Source: Gelatoporia subvermispora B
Lineage: Eukaryota; Basidiomycota; Agaricomycetes; Polyporales; Gelatoporiaceae
DNA length: 22,505 nt
Reading direction: 5' to 3'
NCBI GenBank assembly: GCA_000320605.2
Contig: KB445799.1
Coordinates: 387,625-410,129 of the forward strand
Of the stretch, positions 1 to 7,547 are shown in pieces. A program made the translations under genes and the position numbers. A model generated the notes under the pieces. It searched no databases. It saw only the letters and a list, made by a program, of their open reading frames with translations, and was not told where the DNA came from. Numbering within the stretch: position 1 is the stretch's first letter; each line of letters starts with the position of its first letter.

Positions 1-75
1 ACATTGTACTCAGAGCATGTACAATGTGCCTTACCATTATGTAAACAGGTCACTCACAATGTGCCTCATATTGTC
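1..75 (-). repeat. Palindrome array, copy 1 (proximal end only)
   Basis: Beginning of an array read on the minus strand, leaving the window at position 1. The clearest unit is at 56-74, ACAATGTG-CCT-CATATTGT, with one mismatch between arms. Less regular units lie at 21-42 and at 1-8. The steps are about 34 bp, as at the proximal end of the other three arrays (near 11596, 18928 and 21252). Only the part nearest the coding tail is in the window. Confidence 0.7.
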
Positions 76-276
76 TATATAATTGTGAGACCACCTTGTA
101 ACAAAGTTGACAAACCGGTTCACCATAGACACAACATGTTTATCACAGGTGTGGGCAAATTGCAATACAATCTTGGAGGCCACACCTGAGGTATCAGCAT
201 CGGGAAGTACAAGTGTCAGTTCCTCAATTTCATCGCATCTGTCAACGCACAAGTAAGTATAGATGATCATGACCAT
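37..276 (-). pseudogene. Conserved module tail, copy 1 (unknown protein fragment)
   Basis: Minus-strand open frame of 79 codons ending in TAA at 37-39. I do not recognise the protein. The stretch with ASKIVLQFAHTC followed by KHVVS recurs at 21170-21296 as IVLQSAHTCAKHVVS, and in weaker form at 11520-11570 and 18960-19030. The last residues (DNMRHIV) are encoded by the first palindrome of the adjoining array, and copy 4 has NNIRYIV at the same place. Conservation at the amino-acid level with changed bases suggests the frame was once translated. Upstream, minus-strand reading continues toward position 420 (STVSDTDEDALEAL), possibly across an intron with a GTAAGC donor near 345. It is probably the 3' end of a decayed multi-exon gene. 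Confidence 0.45.
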
Positions 277-279
277 TGT

Positions 280-619
280 TTATTAGTTGATGCAGATATA
301 TCGGTAGATGGACTCGGCCTGGCTTACACAAGGCTTCAAGAGCATCCTCATCTGTGTCGGAAACAGTGCTCTTCAGGATAACGGCATTGTAGCAATTTAT
401 AAGACAGATGGTATCACAGGGGTGCATATAGCCCGTTTATCGTACAACAGACTGATCTTACCTTACCATTGTACAGTGTCTACAACGGCTCACGCACATG
501 TCCGAGAACAATTTCCTTGCCCACATGAAGTCTAAAATCCTGTAAGTCTTGTCTGCTTGTATTAACTATATAATCTAATCGCAATAGATAGAACATCTCT
601 ACCAAATTAAGACTGCCCC
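280..619. other. Stretch without a clear gene
   Basis: Short opposed frames lie at 242-427 (minus) and 308-535 (plus). The minus one contains a plausible coding run that may be an upstream exon of the module tail at 37-276. I see no complete gene, tRNA or terminator here. The sequence is moderately AT-rich. Confidence 0.35.
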
Positions 620-1131
620 TAACAATGGGAGACTCTCAGTTAGGTGCCATGGAGCAAGTTGACGTTAATACAATCAAAAACATAACCAAGCATTGCCTAG
701 CAACGGCCGTCCTACTTCCTGGGCGGACGAGAAGTTCATTGATTCCTTACCCAGATGACTGATTCCCACCGGTAACAGTGAATTGACAGATTATGTGCAC
801 AAAGCTCTGTAGGAGTTAATAGGTATGTTAGACTTATGTAACCTCAGAGAGTTATCTGGCTAATGCCTTATAATTGTGTGGCACATGTTAAACCTGATAC
901 GGTAATCCTCTAGCGTGTACAGCTGCCATGGAAGGCGATAGCATCCTCATTCTAGAAGAACAAACTGTTTTTGAAAAACTACCCTGACAGACTGTCTCAT
1001 ATCCCAGCATGGACAGTAATGCATTGAAGGGCATCATGAGCCTCAATCATGATGCTTACAGGTATCTGGCAGAAGCTATTAATGATCTGGATTATCCCCT
1101 CAAATGTTGTGTCCGGGATAATTAAAAAAAT
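620..1131 (+). pseudogene. Decayed coding fragments, unknown protein (part 1)
   Basis: An ATG at 625 opens a frame (MGDSQLGAMEQVDVNTIKN) that shifts by one near 700 into a run reading TSWADEKFIDSLPR. This is interrupted by TGA and TAG codons that could derive from TGG and CAG. A second run near 1020-1123 reads ALKGIMSLNHDAYRYLAEA and ends at TAA. No known domain was recognised. The protein-like runs broken by transition-type stops are typical of an old pseudogene. With 1155-2084 it may form one gene on the plus strand. Whether the breaks are introns or mutations cannot be settled by eye. Confidence 0.4.
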
Positions 1132-1154
1132 GTAGGTATATCATTTATAGGCAA

Positions 1155-1500
1155 ATGACTTTACTAACATTTGCCAGAAATTTTCAAAGGGTGGTAGTGA
1201 CTATCTTGCTATTATTGGCGTGCCACCTCTGGCCAATTTACAAAACCTGTGTAGTATCCAGGTGTTCTACAATCATCCTCAGAATATGGTCTACCATGAC
1301 ACCTGGGGTCCCTTCAGCCTTGAGAAACCCCAAGACAAGGCACCCAATGACAATGAAGATGAAGATCTCCCACAACTTTTCTATAATGCTGTATCATCAT
1401 CTCCAGCCCCTCGTGCTTTATAACCCAAGGCTCAAAACAGTGATACATCTTTGTCAGCAATGATAACAACAATGTTCAGGGCAACAAATAAAAGGATGTC
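1155..1500 (+). pseudogene. Decayed coding fragment with acidic, serine/proline stretch (part 2)
   Basis: One plus-strand frame reads for about 90 codons to a TAA near 1421 and continues beyond it to a TGA near 1509. It contains NDFTNICQKF, SDYLAIIGVPPLANLQNL, YHDTWGPFSLEKP, then an acidic stretch (NDNEDED) and SSSPAPRAL. Overlapping frames here are shadows. A similar acidic stretch followed by a serine/proline/arginine run (LEDENEDNINAP, then ESPSARLP) occurs at 20509-20703, so the two pseudogenes may be distant relatives. No catalytic motif or recognised family. Confidence 0.45.
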
Positions 1501-1506
1501 AATTCC

Positions 1507-2083
1507 TTGAACTCTCCGAAGCTCAAGTGTAATCGAGTTACAACAGTGCCCATAGAAACCCCTGCTGAGCGGGTGCTTGCTCAGCCAAGTTCACCACAAT
1601 GGCCTAAAGCCAAGCCGAGTAGGAATGCTGCTATCATTATAGCACTCACCTGGCTGGAACCCGAGGATGATCCGCTTAGAAAGTGCACTCTATATCCTGT
1701 CTTTTCCGTGACTGATGGTCCACTTTCCAGCGATCAGGCTGAGGGTCGCAGGGGGTGATTGGGAAATCAGGCAAAGTCAGTGCTGCCAAGATGCCAAAGA
1801 GCAAGGCTGCTGGGCTATTAAATTCTCAGAGTAGCTTCAAGGCCAGCAAGGATGAGCTATCCATGTAGAAGCCGAGTCAAAAGACTGGGTTACCGCTGTT
1901 CAAGATAACCTCTAATGCTCTTTTGCGGCCAGTATTCCCATGTCCATCTTCTGTTGTGCCTGGTCATTCCGTATTTCAAACAAGGGTTTCTTCTGGCTAT
2001 TGCTGTCATAATTACCGGAGTGGTCTTGTATCATGTGCTGACCTAAGTGCTCTGTACTCGCCCTCATCTTGTCTTGTCTATGT
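1507..2083 (+). pseudogene. Decayed coding fragment, Lys/Ser/Pro-rich (part 3), cut by the Copia insertion
   Basis: An open frame at 1507-1758 (PIETPAERVLAQPSSPQWP and similar) is followed in another frame by a Lys/Ser-rich run (KVSAAKMPKSKAAGLLNSQ). That run crosses one TAG at about 1866 and then stays open to the retrotransposon boundary. The low-complexity, basic and proline-rich composition suggests a disordered C-terminal region. The Copia element inserted at 2084-2088, directly downstream. It is unclear whether the gene was already dead then. The protein is not recognised. Confidence 0.35.
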
Positions 2084-2088
2084 ATACT
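2084..2088. repeat. Target-site duplication, left copy (ATACT)
   Basis: ATACT directly abuts the left end of the element and is repeated at 7357-7361 directly after the right end. A 5-bp duplication is the usual footprint of a Copia integrase and fixes the element boundaries at 2089 and 7356. Confidence 0.93.
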
Positions 2089-2111
2089 TCTTAGCTTTCG
2101 CAGGTCTAGAA

Positions 2112-2207
2112 CTAGAACGGGCGACCGAGCGCCGTCAACACCTCAGACGGTATAACAAGTCTGTATATTGTATGTACCTAGAACGGGCGACCGAGCGCCG
2201 TCAACAC
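2112..2207. repeat. 30-bp direct repeat inside the LTR
   Basis: The 30-bp sequence beginning CTAGAACGGGCGACC and ending GTCAACAC occurs at 2112-2141 and 2178-2207. The same pair is in the other LTR, 4,870 bp to the right. The second copy is flanked by an 8-bp inverted repeat, GTACCTAG (2174-2181) and CTAGGTAC (2207-2214). It may be a duplicated regulatory block near the 3' end of the LTR. Function is unproven. Confidence 0.85.
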
Positions 2208-2257
2208 TAGGTACCATCAGCATGTAGTACATACTCGGAATAAGATATCGTACTCAC

Positions 2258-2283
2258 CCTCAGACGGTATAACAAGTCTGAGG
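2258..2283. repeat. 8-bp stem hairpin and second copy of a 23-bp LTR repeat
   Basis: CCTCAGAC at 2258-2265 pairs perfectly with GTCTGAGG at 2276-2283 around a 10-nt loop. The first 23 bp also occur at 2141-2163, where only the 5-bp inner stem is kept. The hairpin is repeated in the right LTR near 7128-7153. In the LTR transcript it could fold as an RNA stem. A role in termination or polyadenylation is only a guess. Confidence 0.6.
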
Positions 2284-2468
2284 GCTTCTACCGTAAGGAG
2301 AGACAGAAAAACATATCGTCTTACATAATAACTGTATAGTACGCGGAGGCATCGTATGTTGAGATCGTACTTGTAAACATATCGGGCGACTTTCCTAATC
2401 GGGATGTGGCGCGCCGCCACCGACGCGCACACACACGCGCTGGCGCGTCCGCTCCTTGAATTCCAACA

Positions 2469-2477
2469 CTCCCCCTC
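2469..2477 (-). other. Polypurine tract
   Basis: On the element strand GAGGGGGAG lies immediately before the 3' LTR. This is the expected place for the RNase-H-resistant primer of plus-strand DNA synthesis. Its first two bases are also the last two bases of the pol stop codon TGA (2476-2478), so coding sequence and replication signal overlap. Confidence 0.85.
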
Positions 2478-4698
2478 AAGGTGGACGCAGTCCGAGCGCG
2501 TGAGCAAAGTGTTTCGCTTTCGGACTAGGTAGGGGTTTCGTGAGCGTATCGGCGACCATGTCGTCCGTGGGGCAATACTCGAGGGAAACCTTCCCATCTT
2601 CGACGACCCAGCGTATGAAATGGAAGCGAATGTCGATATGCTTGGTACGCGCATGGAACTGATCATTTTGGGCGAGGGCAATTGCTGACTGATTGTCCGA
2701 TTTGAGTGGTAGCGTCTCGGCTGGTGACGTGAATACCTCGGAGACAAAGGCTCTAAGCCAGATAGCTTCTTTCGCAGCGTGCGTGGCCGCGACGTATTCG
2801 GCTTCAGTAGTAGATAGTGATACGATTTCTTGCCTCTTTGAGCTCCACGAGACGGCACCTCCGTCAATCAGGAAAGCGTAGCCCGACACGGCGTGTCGGT
2901 CCTCATGCGACATTCTATCTGCATCCGTGTACCCCACCAGCCCTCGGTCTTGTCCGCCGAGCACCAGCCACCAGTCCTTAGTCGCCTTGAGATAGCGGAA
3001 GACTCGCTTTACAGCCTCCCAATGGGGGCGCCCCGGATTTTCAGAGAATCGGGCCAGCACCCCCACGGCGTATGCTATATCGGGGCGGGTTCCTAAGGCG
3101 GCATACATCAACGTCCCGATAGCTTCGCGGTAAGGCACGTCACGCATTTCTCCGAATTCACGTGGAGTGGTGGGGCCCTGGGATTTGGTGAGATAGACGT
3201 GGGCGTCCATGGGCGAGGAAGTCAGCTTTGCGTCCGCGAGGCCAAACCGGTTCAGAATAGAGTCTATGTACGACCGTTGGCAGAGCGAGATCGTTTTGGC
3301 GTCCTCGTCTCGTTTGACTTCGATACCCAGCAGCCAATGTATGTTCCCCAGATCAGACATTTCCAGGCGCCCCTTGAGCTTAGTCTTAAAGCGCAGTAGC
3401 AGCTCGAGAGTGTTAGCAGCTAGGATGAGATCGTCGACGTGTACAGCCAGAACGAGTATGTCGCCGTTTCGCTGATGGATGTAGAAGACAGCGTGGTCGA
3501 CTTCGCAGCGAGTCAGCCCTAATTCGATGAGTATACTCCAAAGCGTTTGGTACCAGCGTCGCCCGCTCTGTTTCAGCCTGTAGATAGCTTTGAGTAGATG
3601 CAGCACCTTCCCGGCGCTGTTTGGTTCGTGATATCCTGGTGGTTGGGCCATGAATATGCGCTCGCTTTCGTCCAGCTTGCCATATAGGTATGCACTCTTC
3701 ACGTCCATCTGATGGACTGGCCAGCTGTTCCGCGCCGCGAGCGCCAAGATGGTACGTATGGAGGTCAACTTGGCTACTGGGGCAAACGTGTCGAAATAGT
3801 CGACGCCCGGTACTTGTGTGAATCCCTGAGCTACCAACCTGGCCTTGTATTTTTCGACTTCTCCTGACGCGTTCTTCTTCACCTTGAAGATCCACTTGCT
3901 GCCAACGACGTTTCCATTCTCCGGTCTCTCTACCACTTCCCATGTTCCTGCCTTTTCGAGGCGTGCTAGCTCTTCCGCTATCGCTTCTTCCCATCTTGGC
4001 CAGTCCGGTCGTCTCTTCGCTTCCGCTAAGCTGCGAGGTTCCAATCCTTCTGCGTCTGATGTCGCCGTAGCCATCGCCCACTCGTCTCCTGCTCCCCCAG
4101 AGTCCTGTATCTCCTCGACAGATGCTGCAGTTTCTGTCGCTGTTCTCATGCCAGCTGGTATCTTCTCGACGTTTTCTCCTTCGAGTATGCGTTGCACATA
4201 CGCGCTCGGTTTGCGCGCTCGAGTCGGGCGACGTTCTTGTGTCTCGACCTCGGTGTCTTCGTGGTGTGTCGTGCTCGGTTCCTGGACGTTCGGCTCGCTC
4301 TTGTCGCTTGGCTCGCCCTTGTCTTCTCCCCCAGAGCCTCTCTCTCCCACGAGCCGAGCGTCGGGCTCTGCCTCTGGCTTGAACACGACCGTTCTCTCGA
4401 CCGTAACCGTGCGCGTCTTCAGCCAGTAGATACGGTGTCCCTGACTGTGTAGGTCGACGCCCACCCATTTCGCTTCGCGAGCGCGCCCTGCTAGTTTTGA
4501 ACCTGATGGGTGGTGAACCCACACGTCGCATCCGAAAGTGTGCGTGCCCGACAGATCTGGCTTGGCTCCGAACGCTGCCTCGTACGGCGTGGTGTCTTTA
4601 CCGAGAGGTTTGGTTGTCATTCTGTTCTTCAACCAAGTGGCGTGCATGACGGCCTCTCCCCACAGACTTTTCGGCAGCCCGCTATCGTGGAGCATCGC
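2476..4698 (-). pseudogene. pol: Copia pol, 3' part: integrase C-terminus, reverse transcriptase, RNase H
   Basis: Open frame following, in the same frame, the TGA at 4699-4701. An ATG at 4693-4695 sits one codon after that stop. It starts with the rest of the integrase (LHDSGLPKSLWGEAV), then a Ser/Glu-rich hydrophilic stretch. The reverse transcriptase (RVT_2 type) follows: WIFKVKKN, YKARLVAQGF, the aspartate in HQMDVKSAYL, and the catalytic VHVDD near 3430. RNase H has YTDAD, TEAEY (near 2800), KSDNQSAIAL and ADTLTKPL, so all its acidic residues appear present. The usual Trp after DAD reads Arg here (DADR), a possible missense change. The frame ends at TGA 2476-2478, inside the polypurine tract. 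It is separated from the rest of Pol by a stop, hence pseudogene. Confidence 0.95.
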
Positions 4699-4701
4699 TC
4701 A
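4699..4701 (-). other. In-frame TGA inside integrase
   Basis: On the element strand the frame reads ...LNRV, TGA, then Ala-Met-Leu-His-Asp. Copia integrases usually have Arg at this place (R-AML). CGA to TGA is one C-to-T change, at a CpG. It follows the third catalytic residue (PEENGVAER) and would remove the integrase C-terminus, reverse transcriptase and RNase H. Confidence 0.85.
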
Positions 4702-6228
4702 CACACGATTCAGCAGCACGCCGTTCAAGCGTTCGGCCACGCCGTTCTCTTCAGGAGTGTCGTGGACGGTCAAACGGTGCTGCGTACCGTCCTCGTCGAG
4801 GATATCTTGGAGTTCAGTTGCTAGGTACTCCCCCCCGCGATCGCTCTGCAGTGTGCCGACTGCCCTGTTGAACTTCGACTTCAACCACGCTCGGTATTTC
4901 AGGTACATCCGTCGGACTTCCGACTTTTGGCGCATGAGGTACGTTGCGGAGAGCCTCGACTTGTCGTCAGTGAAGCTAATGTAGTACTTCCTGCCTCCGG
5001 TAGATGCGACGTCAGCAGGACCCCATACATCCGTGTGGACGACATCCCCGACTTGTTCAGCGAGGGGGCTGTCACGTTCTTTGGGAACCGGCTTCCTCCG
5101 AGTCTTCGCGAAGACACATGAGTCGCAGAAACTGACGTGTCGGGCCCCGGTGAGTTTGACACCTGTCACCAGTCCGCGGCTGACGAGCTGTTGTATGGCT
5201 TCTGGTGCCGCATGCCCGAGTCGGCGGTGGAGCTCTTCTAGAGTGACTTTCTCCTGCGCTGAGAGGGCCGATTCGCCTTCATGTTCGACTTTGTAGAGTC
5301 CCCCGCTGCGTAATATCTCCCCCACAATTGCGCCGTCTTTGTCTCGTATCTGACAACGGCCCCCGCCGAATAGCGCTGAATAGCCTGCTGCATCAATGTA
5401 TCCCACAGATACTAACGTTACGCCCATCTGTGGCGCATACAGCACGTCGCGAAGGCGTATTTTTGAGAAGCCCGAGCCGTTTGGCACTTCGACCACCATG
5501 TCTCCGATGCCAATAGCATGAAAACGTTGCTGGTTTGCGGCATTGATGGGTTTGGGAGGTATCTCTCTGAGCGAGGAGAATCGCTCTCGGAAAGGTGAGA
5601 GGTGTTTCGTCGCTCCTGAATCGTAGAGATCGACGTGCTTGCACTCAGGGTCACCGTGTATCACCGCGGCGATGTCGATTTCGGTCTCATCGCCAGCTTC
5701 ATCGCTATCCCAATCGACGTCGTCCTCATGGTTGATCTCGTCGTCAGCGTCGTCGCACAACCCCTCTAGGAAATCTTCGTCCTCCGAGTCAGACACGGCC
5801 GCCAGGTCTGGCATATCTTCGTCCAGGTGCGTCGGGCAGAGGTACGTTGAGAAATCAATGCTATTCTCGTAGTCAGACTCAGAGTCGATTACATCTGCCA
5901 TCCAGCTGTATTCGACGTCACTATCCTCGTCCTGTGCCGCATTGGCGGTGACCTTGTCCTTCGAGTCTCCCCCACCGGTCGTGGTGTCGATCTTTCGCCT
6001 AGGGCTTGGGCATTGGCTTTTGCGATGTCCCGCGCCCCCGCAGTTCCAGCACGTCAACTCCTTCCGGGGGTTGTTAGGCCTGTCGTTTTGGACATCTCGG
6101 CTTCTGCCCGAGGCGCGCTTGTATCCGTCGTCCGCGGCATAGGCAGTGTCGCGCTCATCTTTGACACTTTTGCCCTTGGTCGATCCTCGATTAGGTATGC
6201 GCTTTCGCTCGTATTCCTGCTTGAGGAA
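4699..6228 (-). pseudogene. pol: Copia pol, 5' part: zinc knuckle, protease, integrase core
   Basis: Continues the gag frame directly after the TAG at 6229-6231, with no ATG near its beginning, so its translation would need readthrough. First comes a basic region, then a CCHC zinc knuckle (CWNCGGAGHRKSQC, C-X2-C-X4-H-X4-C) ending near 6013. About 90 very acidic residues follow. The aspartic protease has the motif DLYDSGATKHL near 5620. The pre-integrase zinc-binding segment has HRRLGH and CDSC. The integrase core has HTDVWGP (near 5030), LQSDRGGEY (near 4840) and PEENGVAER (near 4745), the D, D and E of the catalytic triad. The frame ends at TGA 4699-4701. The domains look intact apart from the flanking stops. 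Confidence 0.95.
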
Positions 6229-6231
6229 CTA
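6229..6231 (-). other. In-frame TAG between capsid and zinc knuckle
   Basis: The gag frame reads SPDQAI, TAG, FLKQEYERK and then stays open into the zinc knuckle in the same frame. CAG (Gln) to TAG is one C-to-T change on the element strand in a CpA context. The bases after the stop (TTC) do not resemble the CARYYA readthrough context known from plant viruses. Confidence 0.85.
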
Positions 6232-6954
6232 AATGGCTTGGTCCGGCGAGATGACAGATCCGAGAAGGCGCCCTGCGTTCATCATGCCCGATAGGAAGTC
6301 GGCATACTGTGCTGGGACTGACTTGAGAATTTGTGCGCAGTAATCTTGATCAGACACTTCTACGCCTATGGCTGACAGCTCTTCCACCATCTCTCCCAGG
6401 GTGTCGAGATGCTTGGACACGTCGCCGCTCTCGGGGCATCGCATCGTCTGGAAGCGTTCTAGCGTCGTCGATTGTACTAGAGGGGTCTTGTCTTCGAATT
6501 CCGAACAGATCCAAGACCACATGTCGGCGACGCTCTCGCCGTTTCTCTTCATCCTGCGGAGGACGGTGTCTGGGACCAGTCGGGCAAGGAGGTCGCGCGC
6601 TTTCGCTTCTTTCTTGCGCCACGCGCGATAGTCGACGGAATACTTTTCGTCAAGCTTTTTGTCTTTCGAGGGTAGAGGTAGCACCTCTCCTTGCGCAAGC
6701 AACAGTTGCGCGTCTGCACTCTCCGCGAGCGACGGCGGAGGTGCCGTCCCGGCGCGCCATTCTGCGAGTGGGTCGTCCGGCCGGGGATCCTCTCCCGTGA
6801 GGTGCCCATGCAAGTCTCTTGCGTCCAGGGCCCAGGCCAGGCGGGTCTTGAAGACCGGCCAGTTCGAACCGTCTGTTTTCAGGTGGGGGATTCCCGAGAG
6901 CCCGTTGGCGTCTCGGGAATCGTCGCGTTCTAGCGTTTGCGCTTCGGGGCTCAT
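6229..6954 (-). CDS. gag: Copia Gag, capsid part (ends at in-frame TAG)
   Basis: This 241-residue frame starts at ATG 6952-6954, which lies inside the primer binding site. It encodes the capsid-like protein of Copia elements (UBN2 / gag-polypeptide family), which assembles the cytoplasmic virus-like particle. Features typical of the family are the N-terminal LKTDGSNWPVFKTRL (Trp in a G-x-N-[YW] setting), the central WSWICSEFEDKT, LVQSTTLERFQTMRC, and the VSKHLDTLGEMVEEL helix near the C-terminus. The zinc knuckle normally at the end of Gag is encoded after the stop, so this product would lack its RNA-binding domain. It was probably one frame with pol originally (1,493 codons from 6954 to 2476). 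Confidence 0.92.
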   Translation of the reverse strand: MSPEAQTLERDDSRDANGLSGIPHLKTDGSNWPVFKTRLAWALDARDLHGHLTGEDPRPDDPLAEWRAGTAPPPSLAESADAQLLLAQGEVLPLPSKDKKLDEKYSVDYRAWRKKEAKARDLLARLVPDTVLRRMKRNGESVADMWSWICSEFEDKTPLVQSTTLERFQTMRCPESGDVSKHLDTLGEMVEELSAIGVEVSDQDYCAQILKSVPAQYADFLSGMMNAGRLLGSVISPDQAI

Positions 6955-6958
6955 AACC
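6947..6958 (-). other. Primer binding site, half-tRNA type (initiator Met tRNA)
   Basis: On the element strand GGTTATGAGCCC follows the 5' LTR with no gap. Its complement GGGCTCATAACC is the anticodon arm of eukaryotic initiator methionine tRNA, with CAT as the anticodon. Drosophila copia is known to prime from the 5' half of this tRNA, cut in the anticodon stem. The site contains the gag ATG. Confidence 0.88.
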
Positions 6959-7356
6959 TCTTAGCTTTCGCAGGTCTAGAACTAGAACGGGCGACCGAGC
7001 GCCGTCAACACCTCAGACGGTATAACAAGTCTGTATATTGTATGTACCTAGAACGGGCGACCGAGCGCCGTCAACACTAGGTACCATCAGCATGTAGTAC
7101 ATACTCGGAATAAGATATCGTACTCACCCTCAGACGGTATAACAAGTCTGAGGGCTTCTACCGTAAGGAGAGACAGAAAAACATATCGTCTTACATAATA
7201 ACTGTATAGTACGCGGAGGCATCGTATGTTGAGATCGTACTTGTAAACATATCGGGCGACTTTCCTAATCGGGATGTGGCGCGCCGCCACCGACGCGCAC
7301 CGACGTGCGCGCGCGCACACACACGCGCTGGCGCGTCCGCTCCTTGAATTCCAACA
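6959..7356 (-). repeat. 5' LTR of the Copia element
   Basis: This is 398 bp. In element orientation it runs TGTTGGAATTC...GCTAAGA. It should drive the element's transcription. The region nearest its start is rich in CG and alternating CA/TG, and the middle is AT-rich, with ACTATACAG (near 7207) as a possible TATA-like element. It carries an 18-bp insertion (near 7299-7316) relative to the other LTR. The 3' terminus is not the usual CA, but the target duplication confirms it. Confidence 0.95.
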
Positions 7357-7361
7357 ATACT
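7357..7361. repeat. Target-site duplication, right copy (ATACT)
   Basis: Matches 2084-2088 exactly and directly follows the TG-type terminus of the 5' LTR. The pre-insertion site is the left flank to 2088 joined to 7362 onward. Confidence 0.93.
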
Positions 7362-7547
7362 TGTATCAATTTGATACCAACATGCACTAAACTTGTTTGG
7401 TATGTGACAACGCTCAGTGTGCTTGCGCATGTTGTTAGCTATCTCCTCTGTGTTGTCTATCATACCCTTACCCCCTATCACCATCTCCGCTTTGTTCTCC
7501 GACTCTATGGACACTGCTTGGTTGCCCTTAATACTTTTGGCTGCCAA
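7362..7547 (-). pseudogene. Possible coding fragment interrupted by the retrotransposon
   Basis: A minus-strand frame of about 62 host codons (MAAKSIKGNQAVSIESENKA, then GKGMIDNTEEIANNMRKHTE) runs leftward into the LTR. The composition looks protein-like, but no family is recognised, and a plus-strand frame over the same bases is also open. If real, the Copia insertion truncated it. The part of the frame inside the LTR is accidental. Confidence 0.25.

Larger units (their letters stand above)
2089..2468 (-). repeat. 3' LTR of the Copia element
   Basis: This is 380 bp. In element orientation it begins TGTTGGAATTC and ends GCTAAGA. It matches 6959-7356 base for base by eye, except that it lacks 18 bp in the CG/CA-rich tract near 2435. 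It contains two 30-bp direct repeats (2112-2141 and 2178-2207) and two 23-bp direct repeats (2141-2163 and 2258-2280). Confidence 0.95.
2089..7356 (-). mobile_element. Ty1/Copia LTR retrotransposon, full length, minus strand
   Basis: This element is 5,268 bp, flanked by the 5-bp duplication ATACT. From right to left it contains a 5' LTR (6959-7356), a primer site next to the LTR, one long gag-pol frame (6954 down to 2476), a polypurine tract (2469-2477) and a 3' LTR (2089-2468). The domain order is capsid, zinc knuckle, protease, integrase, reverse transcriptase, RNase H. Integrase before reverse transcriptase defines the Copia superfamily. The frame carries a TAG at 6229-6231 and a TGA at 4699-4701, so this copy cannot make full Gag-Pol by normal translation. 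The LTRs differ only by an 18-bp indel, so the insertion is young. The element is GC-rich, unlike the AT-rich flanks. It could be moved in trans by intact relatives. Confidence 0.96.

Noticed and set aside
1923..2210. Frame running from host sequence into the LTR repeats
   Set aside because: The C-terminal half is LTR sequence translated by chance, including the duplicated 30-bp block.
3845..4429. 194-codon plus-strand frame inside the Copia element
   Set aside because: Antisense of the integrase/RT linker; Ser-rich product reflects the complementary Glu/Arg codons.
3413..4531. 372-codon minus-strand frame overlapping pol
   Set aside because: It is a shadow in another phase of the pol frame, highly Arg-rich and without domains, as expected in GC-rich coding sequence.
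4699..6231. Reassigned stop codons (alternative genetic code)
   Set aside because: TAA, TAG and TGA all interrupt coding runs here, each explicable as a single transition, and they coexist with frameshifts. Decay is the simpler reading.
7087..7320. 77-codon frame within the LTR (and its copy in the other LTR)
   Set aside because: Crosses LTR regulatory sequence and has no known domain; no support as a gene.
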